Made by a program: the position numbers and the translations under genes. A stretch of DNA of 64,000 nt from an uncultured Clostridia bacterium (GTDB lineage Bacteria; Bacillota; Clostridia; Peptostreptococcales; Anaerovoracaceae). The notes beneath the pieces were generated by a model. That model worked only from the letters and a program-made list of their open reading frames with translations, had not been told where the DNA came from and ran no database searches. Of this stretch, positions 8,529-16,812 are shown piece after piece (the first letter of the stretch is position 1; every line of letters begins with the position of its first letter). The stretch lies in assembly GCA_937900415.1 (NCBI GenBank), contig CALCEY010000010.1:186001-250000 (forward strand), in the 5' to 3' direction.

Positions 8529-9293
8529 TCAGTATCTTTCAATAATTCCTTTTGCCCAGCCCATAAGCAGGGCTGAGAGTTCACAAAACGTCCTGCCGCA
8601 GTATTCATCATCCTCATGTGTATCTGCATTTTCTGCGGCAATTGAAGATTGCCCGCAGAAAACCGACGTAATATGCGGATCAGCTGCTTCAGTCATGTTG
8701 AATATTTTCAAAAATCTTTTCCTGTCGCTGAGCTCGGCAATTTTTTTCTCATCTCCCTCAAAGGCGCTGACAAGCTCATCTCTCCTCTTTAAAAAGATTC
8801 CGTTTTCACAAAAATATACCGCTCTCAGTACAAAGCCGGCCTGTTTAAACAAGCCTTGTAAAATTTCATGGCTTTTTTCGTGAAGCATATTGTGAATCAA
8901 GCCGTGATATATATTACATGCTCCCGAATGGGCGGCTCTTTCGGCGTCCTGCCTTTTTACCGAAAGTCTTAAATCATTCAGGCTTCCGAATATGTCCTCG
9001 GTATCATGGCAGAACTGAAACAAATCTGCTCTGTCCCAGTTCGAAAGCTCCGAAAGCCCCGAAACAAAGCCGCATAAAAGTTTTCTCTCCGGAAGCTTTG
9101 AAACAGCCTTTTCATATATAAATAAATCGTCTTGTAAAAGCCGGTCTAAAATCAGCACCACGTCTATATCGCTGTTTTCTTCCGCTTCTCCTCTTCCCCT
9201 GCTTCCCTGTATGCCGATAAACCATACCCTTCCGCCAAAGGTTTCGAGCATAAGCTTCTTATAATTTTCCATCCATTTATCTATGTCTGTCAT
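8529..9293 (-). CDS. Nucleotidyltransferase-domain protein
   Basis: A 254-residue protein. The N-terminal GIQGSRGRGEAEENSDIDVVLIL (about residues 27-49) contains the pol-beta nucleotidyltransferase signature GS-x-x-x-G...D-x-D. The remaining two thirds is mostly helical and resembles the substrate-binding half of aminoglycoside-type or MNT-type transferases, without a specific match. It could nucleotidylate a small molecule or a protein. It is the first of a leftward run that continues into the AAA ATPase after 66 bases. Confidence 0.75.
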   Translation of the reverse strand: MTDIDKWMENYKKLMLETFGGRVWFIGIQGSRGRGEAEENSDIDVVLILDRLLQDDLFIYEKAVSKLPERKLLCGFVSGLSELSNWDRADLFQFCHDTEDIFGSLNDLRLSVKRQDAERAAHSGACNIYHGLIHNMLHEKSHEILQGLFKQAGFVLRAVYFCENGIFLKRRDELVSAFEGDEKKIAELSDRKRFLKIFNMTEAADPHITSVFCGQSSIAAENADTHEDDEYCGRTFCELSALLMGWAKGIIERY

Positions 9294-9523
9294 CTCATAT
9301 CCTCGTCATAAATCGCACAAAGAGAACAGCTTTCTTTAAACTTATTTTAACATATCAAGGTTATTTTTGCACCGTCCTTTTCCCATCTCCGGCAGTGCTC
9401 TTAAAGGTCTTTCTGCTCCGAGTTTTTCTGCTCTTCCTGCTTTGAATCTTCCTGCGCTTCCTGCTTCGATTCCGGCAGCGCCCGTCCTTATCGTTCTTGA
9501 CGATGCTCTCATTCGGTGTTAAA

Positions 9524-9535
9524 ATCGTATACAAT
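9524..9535. promoter_or_regulatory. Possible operator of the GntR regulator
   Basis: ATCGTATACAAT is a near-perfect dyad centred on GTATAC, about 20 bases before the GntR gene start. FCD-type GntR proteins often bind short dyads like TTGTATACAA, so autoregulation is possible. The rest of 9294-9523 holds a low-complexity stretch with repeated CTTCCTGCTT-like words and no convincing gene. Confidence 0.35.
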
Positions 9536-9555
9536 AAATTATTCAGGAGAAAAAA

Positions 9556-10215
9556 ATGCTTACCCTCGACTTTTTAAGCAACGATTACAAAGAGAAAAAA
9601 ACTCCGGCTCAGATAGCCGAAGAAAATATTGAAATAGATATAATCACAGGTAAAATTCCTCCAGGAAAAAGGATAAACGAGCAGGACATCTGCAAAACCT
9701 ACAACATGAGCCGCACTCCAGTCAGGGAAATCCTCCGCCGTATCGAGGGAAACGGTCTTGTAAAATCCGTTCCAAACAGAGGCGTTTTTGCCGTTGGGCT
9801 TACCTCCGCAGACATCGACGACCTTTATTATCTCAAGACCCTTTTGGAGGTTCAATGCGTCCGCTGGGCAGTAGAGCGTATAGAGGATTATCAAATGGAT
9901 CTTCTGGAGGAAACCTTTGATTTTATGCAGTTTTATACCATGAGCAACGACCTTGAAAAAATATTGCGCATAAACGAAGGATTCGACGCCATAATCTATA
10001 ATGCCGCCCATAATAAAGAGCTGGAAACGCGGCTAAACAGATACAACTTTCTTATAAAGCATGCCAACGCAGATATAAAATATCCCCTCAACTATCTGCC
10101 TACCGTACTGGAGGAACACAGAGCCATATACGATGCTTTTGCTGCAAAAAATCCCGACGCCGGAGCTGAAGCTACGGAAATCCATCTGTACAAATCCATG
10201 CTCAGAAGAAAATAA
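9556..10215 (+). CDS. GntR-family transcriptional regulator (FadR/FCD subfamily)
   Basis: A 219-residue regulator. The N-terminal winged helix (about residues 15-80) has the GntR signature PGKRINEQDICKTYNMSRTPVREIL. The C-terminal FCD domain (about 90-210) is helical, with the usual metal ligands suggested by Asp and His in GFDAIIYNAAH, EEHRAIYDA and EIHLYKSM. Ligands of this subfamily are small carboxylic acids. AGGAG precedes the ATG. It is convergent with mntP and has no obvious co-transcribed target, so the regulated pathway is unknown. Confidence 0.92.
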   Translation: MLTLDFLSNDYKEKKTPAQIAEENIEIDIITGKIPPGKRINEQDICKTYNMSRTPVREILRRIEGNGLVKSVPNRGVFAVGLTSADIDDLYYLKTLLEVQCVRWAVERIEDYQMDLLEETFDFMQFYTMSNDLEKILRINEGFDAIIYNAAHNKELETRLNRYNFLIKHANADIKYPLNYLPTVLEEHRAIYDAFAAKNPDAGAEATEIHLYKSMLRRK

Positions 10216-10232
10216 CCCGTCTGTATTCCTGC

Positions 10233-10808
10233 TTATCCTATTATTCCAAGATGCTCAAGGAGTATCTTTGTTCCTATGAAGATAAGGATTACTCCTCCGG
10301 CCAGCGTAGCCTTATTTTTATATTTTGCTCCAAATTTATTTCCTATTATTACTCCGGCAGCAGACAGCATGAAGGTAGTCACTCCTATGGTCAAGACAGC
10401 CGTATCTATCTCTACTTTAAGAAAAGCAAGGGAAATGCCCACGGCTAAGGCGTCTATGCTGGTCGCTACAGCGAGGACAAATATCTCTTTAAGGTTAAGA
10501 GTCTCCTCCTTAATACCACAGCTGTCCGATTCATCCTCCCTGACCACGTCTACAATCATCTTTCCGCCTATAAACGCCAAAAGAACGAAAGCAATCCAAT
10601 GATCAACCGAAACTATGCAATCTTCAAACTGCTTTCCCAAAAAATATCCTATCAGCGGCATAAGCGCCTGAAAACCGCCGAAAAACACTGCTATCGTCAG
10701 TACGTTTTTTACTGTTGCGGCTCTCATGCCAAGACCCTTGCATACGGAAGCCGCAAAAGCGTCCATAGAAAGGCCTGCGCCTATCATAAGTACCTCAAAA
10801 AAATTCAT
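10233..10808 (-). CDS. mntP: Manganese efflux pump MntP
   Basis: A 191-residue integral membrane protein with about six helices. The family signature is visible twice, as the acidic helix GLSMDAFAASVCKG at the N-terminus and its pseudo-repeat ATSIDALAVGISLAF in the second half; the two Asp residues bind Mn2+. It exports Mn2+ from the cytosol. The upstream 160 bases are too short for, and show no sign of, a yybP-ykoY manganese riboswitch. Confidence 0.93.
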   Translation of the reverse strand: MNFFEVLMIGAGLSMDAFAASVCKGLGMRAATVKNVLTIAVFFGGFQALMPLIGYFLGKQFEDCIVSVDHWIAFVLLAFIGGKMIVDVVREDESDSCGIKEETLNLKEIFVLAVATSIDALAVGISLAFLKVEIDTAVLTIGVTTFMLSAAGVIIGNKFGAKYKNKATLAGGVILIFIGTKILLEHLGIIG

Positions 10809-10903
10809 ATTACCTCCGAATCAATACAAAGCTACTTGAGCAAAATGCTTTTTCATTTTACAACAAAATACGTACCTGAGCAATAAATTATTATTCAAAG
10901 GCA

Positions 10904-10943
10904 AGCCCTCCCATATACGAAAAATTTCTTCCATGGGAGGGCT
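10904..10943 (-). terminator. Probable clpB terminator
   Basis: Perfect 11-bp stem AGCCCTCCCAT/ATGGGAGGGCT with an 18-base loop, 26 bases downstream of the clpB stop. On the minus strand it is followed by TTGCCTTTG, a weak T tract. Confidence 0.6.
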
Positions 10944-10968
10944 GTTTCACTTTGCGCAGATAAGCCCT

Positions 10969-13563
10969 TTATTTTTTTGCACTCATCTTAAGCTCTTCGC
11001 CGTCTGAGTCTATAAGCACAGTCTGGCCATCTACGACTTCTCCTCTTATTATCATAGAGGCGATTTCCGTCTCTATATGCTTTTGTAAATAACGCTTTAC
11101 AGGTCTTGCTCCGTAATGAGCGTCATAAGCCCGGTCTGCGATGAAGCCCTTAGCGGCATCTGTAAGCTCAAGGCACATGTCTCTGTCCTTAAGTCTCTTT
11201 TCAAGGCCTACGAGAGACAAGCTGATTATATCCATGATCTGAGCTTTGGTAAGCGGACTGAAGAGAATTATATCATCTATCCTGTTAAGGAACTCAGGCC
11301 TGAAGTAATTCTTAAGCTGTCCCGTTACCCGCTCTTCAACCTCTTCGGAAATCTTTCCGTCAGACTGCATATTCTCAATAAGATCGCTGCTTCCGATATT
11401 TGAGGTCATTATGACTATGGTATTTTTAAAGTCCACCGTGCGGCCCTGATTATCGGTCAGACGTCCGTCGTCTAAAAGCTGAAGTAAGATGTTGAATACA
11501 TCAGGATGAGCCTTTTCTATCTCATCAAATAAGATAACGCTGTAAGGTTTGCGGCGGACGGCTTCCGTAAGCTGTCCTCCCTCGTCGTAGCCCACATATC
11601 CGGGAGGCGCTCCAACAAGCCTTGATACGGAATGTTTTTCCATGTATTCAGACATATCTATTCTTATCATATTCTTTTCAGTATCGAAAAGAGCTTCTGA
11701 CAAGGCTTTCGCAAGCTCGGTTTTTCCCACGCCTGTAGGACCAAGGAAAATGAAAGAGCCTATCGGTCTGTTCTCCTCTTTTAAGCCTGCCCTTGCTCTG
11801 AGTATGGCCTCTGAAATCGCTTGAACTCCGTCTTCTTGTCCTATAACTCTCTTATGGAGTATTTCGGGAAGTCTCAGCAGCTTTTCCCTCTCGCTTTCTA
11901 CCAGCTTGCTTACGGGAATTCCTGTCCAGCCCGAAATGACTTCGGCTATCTCTTCTTCTGTTACCTCCTCCTTCAGAAGTCTTTCCTCGTCTGCTTTCGC
12001 CGCAGCGGATTTTTCTTCTTCTAACTTCCTCTCCAGTTCCGGCAGCGTACCGTATTTCAACTGAGCCAGCTTCTCCAAATCATAGTTTCTTTCAGCCTCT
12101 TCCATCTGATGGCGAACTTCTTCTATCTGCTGTTTCGTCGCTTTTACTTCGGATATTGTCTTTTTCTCCGTTTCCCATTTTGCCCTCATCACAGAATCCT
12201 GTTCCCTTAGGGAAGCCAATTCTTTCTCAAGAGATTCAAGCCTTGCCTTAGAACCTTTATCGGTCTCCTTGCCTAAAGCCTGCTTTTCTATCTCAAGCTG
12301 CATTATCTTCCTTGAAATCTCATCAAGCTCAGCAGGCATACTGTCAATCTCCGTTCTTATCCTTGCAGCGGCTTCATCCATCAAATCTATGGCCTTATCA
12401 GGCAAAAATCTATCGCTTATATATCTGTCGGAAAGCGTTGCACAAGCAATAAGAGCGCTGTCTGTGATTCTTACGCCGTGGTGTATCTCAAATCTTTCCT
12501 TAAGTCCCCTGAGTATAGAAATTGTATCCTCAACGGTCGGCTGATCTACGAGGACTTTCTGAAATCTTCTCTCGAGCGCGGCGTCTTTTTCAATATACTT
12601 TCTGTATTCGTCCAAGGTCGTAGCGCCTATGCAGTGGAGCTCTCCCCTTGCCAGCTTAGGCTTAAGAAGATTTCCTGCGTCCATCGAGCCTTCTGTTCTT
12701 CCTGCGCCGACTATATTGTGTATCTCGTCTATGAACAGAATTATCCTGCCCTCGGACTTTTCCACCTCGTTGAGGACAGCTTTAAGCCTTTCCTCAAATT
12801 CTCCCCTGAACTTGGCGCCTGCAATCAACGCTCCCATATCGAGGGCAAAGATAGTTTTGTCTTTAAGCCCCTCCGGAACATCGCCGTTTAATATTCTCTG
12901 GGCCAATCCCTCAACTACGGCTGTTTTTCCCACTCCCGGCTCTCCGATAAGTACGGGATTATTCTTTGTCCTCCTCGAAAGTATCTGTATTGCATGTCTG
13001 ATTTCCGAATCTCTGCCTATTACAGGGTCCAATTTCCCCTCTCTTGCCATCTGAACCAAATCTCTGCCGTATTTTTTAAGAGCATCGTAATTGTCTTCGG
13101 GATTCTGGCTGGTAACTCTCTGATTTCCTCTTACCTTTGAAAGGGCTTCTAAAAAGCTCTCCTTGGTTATGTCGAACTTGGCAAATATCTTGCTGCTGGG
13201 AGTGCCCTTTTCTTCGAGCAAAGCCAGATACATGTGTTCAACGCTGACATATTCGTCCTTGAACCGCTCGGCTATCTTTTCGGAATTCATAAGCAGCTGT
13301 GAAAGTCTTCTCGATGAGTACATGTTGTCGGCCGCACCGGATACTTTAGGAAGTTTTTCCAGCTGTTCCTGCAAATCGGCAATTACAGACGTTACATCTA
13401 TGCCGCTGTATTGCAGCAACTTTGGAATCAAGCCGTCCTTCTGCATCAGCAGCGCCAGATGCAAATGTTCCCCTTCAAGCATCTGATGACCTTCCGAAAT
13501 AGCTATATTTTGACATTCAACTATAGCTGACTGCGCATTCTGCGTATATTTTTCTATGTTCAT
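10969..13563 (-). CDS. clpB: ATP-dependent disaggregase ClpB
   Basis: Hsp100 chaperone of 864 residues that, with DnaK, extracts polypeptides from aggregates. In order: Clp N-domain (about 1-145), first AAA module with GEPGVGKT and FIDEIHNIVGAG, the M-domain coiled coil (about 400-520) that distinguishes ClpB from ClpC/ClpA, and second AAA module with GPTGVGKTELAKAL and LFDEIEKAHPD. The start is ATG 13563 because AAGGGG lies eight bases upstream; a GTG nine bases earlier has none. The upstream region carries a CIRCE operator and a sigma-A promoter, so HrcA control is expected. Confidence 0.97.
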   Translation of the reverse strand: MNIEKYTQNAQSAIVECQNIAISEGHQMLEGEHLHLALLMQKDGLIPKLLQYSGIDVTSVIADLQEQLEKLPKVSGAADNMYSSRRLSQLLMNSEKIAERFKDEYVSVEHMYLALLEEKGTPSSKIFAKFDITKESFLEALSKVRGNQRVTSQNPEDNYDALKKYGRDLVQMAREGKLDPVIGRDSEIRHAIQILSRRTKNNPVLIGEPGVGKTAVVEGLAQRILNGDVPEGLKDKTIFALDMGALIAGAKFRGEFEERLKAVLNEVEKSEGRIILFIDEIHNIVGAGRTEGSMDAGNLLKPKLARGELHCIGATTLDEYRKYIEKDAALERRFQKVLVDQPTVEDTISILRGLKERFEIHHGVRITDSALIACATLSDRYISDRFLPDKAIDLMDEAAARIRTEIDSMPAELDEISRKIMQLEIEKQALGKETDKGSKARLESLEKELASLREQDSVMRAKWETEKKTISEVKATKQQIEEVRHQMEEAERNYDLEKLAQLKYGTLPELERKLEEEKSAAAKADEERLLKEEVTEEEIAEVISGWTGIPVSKLVESEREKLLRLPEILHKRVIGQEDGVQAISEAILRARAGLKEENRPIGSFIFLGPTGVGKTELAKALSEALFDTEKNMIRIDMSEYMEKHSVSRLVGAPPGYVGYDEGGQLTEAVRRKPYSVILFDEIEKAHPDVFNILLQLLDDGRLTDNQGRTVDFKNTIVIMTSNIGSSDLIENMQSDGKISEEVEERVTGQLKNYFRPEFLNRIDDIILFSPLTKAQIMDIISLSLVGLEKRLKDRDMCLELTDAAKGFIADRAYDAHYGARPVKRYLQKHIETEIASMIIRGEVVDGQTVLIDSDGEELKMSAKK

Positions 13564-13602
13564 ACTATTCACCCCTTTTCAGTATCTCGTATCTATATTC
13601 AT

Positions 13603-13631
13603 ATTCTACACCTATGAAAATCAAATGTAAA
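13603..13631 (-). promoter_or_regulatory. Sigma-A promoter of clpB
   Basis: On the minus strand TTTACA (13631-13626) and TAGAAT (13608-13603) are separated by 17 bases, about 40 bases before the clpB start. The -35 box lies eight bases from the CIRCE element. Confidence 0.75.
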
Positions 13632-13639
13632 GCATTTTT

Positions 13640-13666
13640 TTAGCACTCAATCTTAAAGAGTGCTAA
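13640..13666. promoter_or_regulatory. CIRCE operator (HrcA binding site)
   Basis: Exact consensus TTAGCACTC-N9-GAGTGCTAA. CIRCE is the binding site of the heat-shock repressor HrcA in Firmicutes. It sits in the divergent region between clpB and the LysR-type gene, just upstream of the clpB -35 box. Confidence 0.97.
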
Positions 13667-13689
13667 CAATTTTTGAAAATTTTGCTTCC

Positions 13690-13719
13690 TTGATATTAAA
13701 ACATGATATATGTTATTAT
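13690..13719 (+). promoter_or_regulatory. Probable promoter of the LysR-type gene
   Basis: TTGATA (13690-13695) and TATTAT (13714-13719) with an 18-base spacer, about 45 bases upstream of the LysR start. The CIRCE element ends 23 bases before the -35 box. Confidence 0.45.
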
Positions 13720-13763
13720 ATTTACAAATTTTATCTCAATAATTCCCTTACGGAGGTAGTCTT

Positions 13764-14627
13764 ATGAATTTCAGTAATATCGAAACCTTCATAGCTGTGA
13801 CAAGGTTCATGAATTTCAGCAGAGCAGCAGCTTCTCTTTTTATATCTCAATCTACAGCTACCTCCAGAATCAAAAGTCTTGAGGAAGAATTGAAATCGGA
13901 GTTGTTCATCAGAGACTGCAAGTCGATAAGACTTACTGCCGCAGGTGAAAGATTTTTAAGCCATGCGTTAAAAATTCAAGATATGGTCAAAGCCGCAGAG
14001 CAAGACATATCTATGTATAACAAATACGAAAGCTGTTTGTCGATATGCGCTCCCGATTCTGTATGGGAATACACTCTTTCAAATTCCGTCGCCGAATTCA
14101 TGGCTTCCCGACCCGACACAGCTATGAAGCTGAAATGCGGACATTCGGAATTTGTAGTATCGGATCTCCTTTTAGGTCTTGCCGACGTGGGAGTTGTATT
14201 TCAAAAAATTTATGACGATGAAATAGAGTCCATGGAATTTTTCAGAAGCGAATTTAATTTAGTGTCTAAAAAAGGTCTTTTTAAAGAAAGGCCGTATATA
14301 ACGCCGCAGAATATACAGAATTACAATCCGATGATGATGGAATGGGGCGGGGATTTCAATTCGTGGTACAGCAAATATTACAAGACTCAGATTCACCGCT
14401 ATGAAATAGACGGCGTTTCACTGTTTGTAAACATGCTGCTGAGCGGAAGAGGTATAGGCTTCCTGCCTGACAGAATATCCAATAATTATATAAAATCGGG
14501 GCAGCTTGAATGTCTTAGCTTTGAACACAGCGACACGATACCAACCGACCTTGCATACATCATATTCTTAAAGAAAAATAAATCCAAAGTAAAAGATTTT
14601 CTGTCTTTTATCCGTCTCTTCAAGTAA
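13764..14627 (+). CDS. LysR-family transcriptional regulator
   Basis: A 287-residue LTTR. The N-terminal winged helix-turn-helix (about 1-60) shows the typical FSRAAASLFISQSTATSRIKSLE followed by LTAAGERFL. The rest is the periplasmic-binding-protein-like effector domain. An ACGGAGG ribosome site precedes the start. It converges on the sucD end of the crotonase/YfcC/SucCD operon. LTTRs commonly regulate neighbouring genes, so control of that operon is possible, although LTTR genes are more often divergent from their targets. Confidence 0.93.
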   Translation: MNFSNIETFIAVTRFMNFSRAAASLFISQSTATSRIKSLEEELKSELFIRDCKSIRLTAAGERFLSHALKIQDMVKAAEQDISMYNKYESCLSICAPDSVWEYTLSNSVAEFMASRPDTAMKLKCGHSEFVVSDLLLGLADVGVVFQKIYDDEIESMEFFRSEFNLVSKKGLFKERPYITPQNIQNYNPMMMEWGGDFNSWYSKYYKTQIHRYEIDGVSLFVNMLLSGRGIGFLPDRISNNYIKSGQLECLSFEHSDTIPTDLAYIIFLKKNKSKVKDFLSFIRLFK

Positions 14628-14648
14628 CTCGCAAAAGGCAAACATTAA

Positions 14649-14712
14649 AAATTTTGTGCCGCCCCCGAAAGCCGGAAGAAAAGTCCGGCTCCCGGCGGGC
14701 GGCACAAAATTT
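14649..14712. terminator. Strong bidirectional branched terminator
   Basis: A 16-bp perfect stem (14649-14664 with 14697-14712, arms AAATTTTGTGCCGCCC and its complement) encloses an inner hairpin AGCCGG/CCGGCT. A T-rich run follows on the plus side. It separates the convergent lysR and sucD genes. The remaining bases to 14788 show nothing else. Confidence 0.85.
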
Positions 14713-14788
14713 CTCTTTTCTTTTTTTACTGTTTAGCACACAAATTTGAAGAAAATATTTATTTCCATCCGATTAAAATTTTAAGCCT

Positions 14789-15661
14789 TTAATTTTTAAG
14801 CAGCTCCAATGCAGACGGTATCTCCTCTATGCTGTCCACTACCTTAACTCCGGCCTTTCTGAGAATTTCCGACTTGCCTTTTGCGCTTTCCTCTGTTCCT
14901 CCTATTATAGCGCCCGCATGCCCCATTTTCTTTTTTTCCGGGGCGATATGTCCGCTTATATAGGCGACTATAGGCTTATTCATTTCTTCTATAATGTCTA
15001 TGCAGTCAGTCTCGTCCGTTCCTCCTATTTCTCCTATCATTACCACGGCCTTAGTCTCCTCGTCATTTTTAAACATCTTTAGGACATCTCTGCATGAGGT
15101 GCCGAGTACCGGGTCTCCGCCTATACATATTATAGTGCTGAAGCCAAAGCCTCCTTCGTAAATCATGTTGATTACTTCATAGCTGAGGCTTCCGCTCTTT
15201 GACAGAACTCCTATATTCCCCTCTTTCAGTGGAAGCTGATTTTCATTATGCTCTGCGGCGCTTGCTTTACCGGGAGACACTACTCCCGCCGAGTTAGGCC
15301 CTACAAGTCGAACTCTCTTAAGGGCAGCATACTGTACCATCTCCATGGCGTCATGAACGGGGACCTTATCAGTATAGACCCATATTGTTTTTATCCCGGC
15401 GTCTATAGCCTCCATTGCCGCGTCCTTTACAAACCGGGCGGGAACGGCCACGATAGAAGTATTGGCTCCTGTTTTTTCAACAGCCTCATGTACAAAATTG
15501 AAAACCGGAATTCCGAATATCTCTTCACCGCCTTTGCCGGGAGTGACTCCTCCCACAAGGGTTTTATAATACTTGCTCATCCTTTCCGCAAAGGTCTTTC
15601 CTGTGGTTCCTGTTATTCCCTGAATGATTATTTTTGAAGAATTATCCACTATTATCGCCAT
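14789..15661 (-). CDS. sucD: Succinyl-CoA synthetase-like alpha subunit
   Basis: A 290-residue subunit with the CoA-binding Rossmann domain at the N-terminus (QGITGTTGKTFAERM, a Gly-rich loop) and the flavodoxin-like ligase domain. The phosphorylated His is in GHAGAIIGG near residue 247. With SucC it interconverts acyl-CoA, ADP and phosphate with the free acid, ATP and CoA. The gene overlaps sucC by ten bases. In this operon (carrier and crotonase, no other citrate-cycle gene) the substrate may be another short dicarboxylic or branched acid, so the symbol marks the family rather than the substrate. Confidence 0.9.
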   Translation of the reverse strand: MAIIVDNSSKIIIQGITGTTGKTFAERMSKYYKTLVGGVTPGKGGEEIFGIPVFNFVHEAVEKTGANTSIVAVPARFVKDAAMEAIDAGIKTIWVYTDKVPVHDAMEMVQYAALKRVRLVGPNSAGVVSPGKASAAEHNENQLPLKEGNIGVLSKSGSLSYEVINMIYEGGFGFSTIICIGGDPVLGTSCRDVLKMFKNDEETKAVVMIGEIGGTDETDCIDIIEEMNKPIVAYISGHIAPEKKKMGHAGAIIGGTEESAKGKSEILRKAGVKVVDSIEEIPSALELLKN

Positions 15662-16791
15662 CTGTCTCCCCTCCTTAGATACAAGGCCAGAGCTTTTTTA
15701 ACGGCAGTCTCATAAGACTCCGTTACATAAATATCTGTATCTTCAAGTATTTTGACTGCCTCTTCTGCCTTTCTCCCTTTATTTCGGAATATGACAGGAG
15801 TAGTTTTTGAGGCTTCCGCAAAAGCCTTTTTAATGGTTCTGGCCTCATAGTCCAGTCTGCCTGCCTGCATATATTCGTTGATAAGTATTGCTTTTGGATT
15901 TAATGTGAGAAGCAGGCGAAAAGCCTCAGCCGCATAATCTGATTTTTCTTCATCAGCGCTGTCAGAAGGCAAAGTACCAAGATCTATCACAGCCCTTACG
16001 CTTCCTCCCTTGCTTACTATGCTGTCCGCCGTCGCCATGGAAACTCCCGCGCCTGCTCCGATTACAACTATATCGCCTTCCATCTCAACGGCCGTAACAT
16101 CATATTCTGACATGCGACTCTCAAACTCTGTCAAATCCCCGGTTTTCATGTCGTCCTGCTTAAACTCTTCGTCAACGCTCCAATCATCTAAGATAACCTT
16201 CGAGTCCAGCGCCATTATATGATCTCCGGCGGTTCTCGCAAGAGGGTTTATTTCAAGCAGCTGCATCTGCTTGCGGCAAAACAACTCATACGTTTTACGT
16301 ATAATATCCTTTAGCTCGCCGTCTTTATCCAGCCCGTAAGGAAACAGCAGCTCCTTGATCATATATTCTCTTATTCCTATTAGGGGATTTATATCCACCG
16401 CTGCAATCTCATGACGTGGAAGTGATTCAATATCCATTCCGCCTTTATCTGTAAACATCATGGTAAACAGTTTCTTCTTTCTGTCTATAAAAATACTGAA
16501 ATAGTATTCTTCCTTGATGTCGCATATGTTTTCAACGAGAATTTTGCCTACCTTATGACCTTTTACGCTCATGGCAAGAATTTCTTCCGCTGCTTTTTTA
16601 ACCTCGGCGCCGTTGGCACACTTTCTCACAGCTCCTGCTTTTCCTCTACCTCCGGTAAGCACCTGAGCTTTTACTATTCCGCCTCCGGAGAATCCGGAAA
16701 GCTCTTCGGCTGAAGCTGCCAAAATTCCCTCGGGCACAGGTATTCCTGCCTCTTTAAACATCCTCTTTCCCTGATATTCAAATAAATTCAT
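15652..16791 (-). CDS. sucC: Succinyl-CoA synthetase-like beta subunit
   Basis: A 379-residue ATP-grasp subunit. The N-terminus MNLFEYQGKRMFKEAGIPVPEG is characteristic. KAQVLTGGRGKAG forms the nucleotide loop, LLEINPLAR carries the metal-binding Glu and Asn, and the C-terminal ligase domain contains the Gly-rich VVIGAGAGVSMATAD. It binds nucleotide and carries the acid-binding site. It is slightly shorter and more diverged than standard SucC, for instance in the second half, which fits a non-succinate substrate or an energy-conserving acyl-CoA hydrolysis role. It lies 21 bases after the carrier gene. Confidence 0.88.
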   Translation of the reverse strand: MNLFEYQGKRMFKEAGIPVPEGILAASAEELSGFSGGGIVKAQVLTGGRGKAGAVRKCANGAEVKKAAEEILAMSVKGHKVGKILVENICDIKEEYYFSIFIDRKKKLFTMMFTDKGGMDIESLPRHEIAAVDINPLIGIREYMIKELLFPYGLDKDGELKDIIRKTYELFCRKQMQLLEINPLARTAGDHIMALDSKVILDDWSVDEEFKQDDMKTGDLTEFESRMSEYDVTAVEMEGDIVVIGAGAGVSMATADSIVSKGGSVRAVIDLGTLPSDSADEEKSDYAAEAFRLLLTLNPKAILINEYMQAGRLDYEARTIKKAFAEASKTTPVIFRNKGRKAEEAVKILEDTDIYVTESYETAVKKALALYLRRGDRWR

Positions 16792-16812
16792 AAGCTTTCT
16801 CCGTCCTTTCGT

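Noticed and set aside
9294..9555. Low-complexity stretch that on the minus strand reads like an acidic tail (SKQEAQEDSKQEEQ)
   Set aside because: An in-frame stop lies just upstream and there is no start, so it was not called a gene.
10809..10968. Possible manganese riboswitch before mntP
   Set aside because: The leader is short and lacks the paired elements expected for yybP-ykoY; it only holds the clpB terminator.
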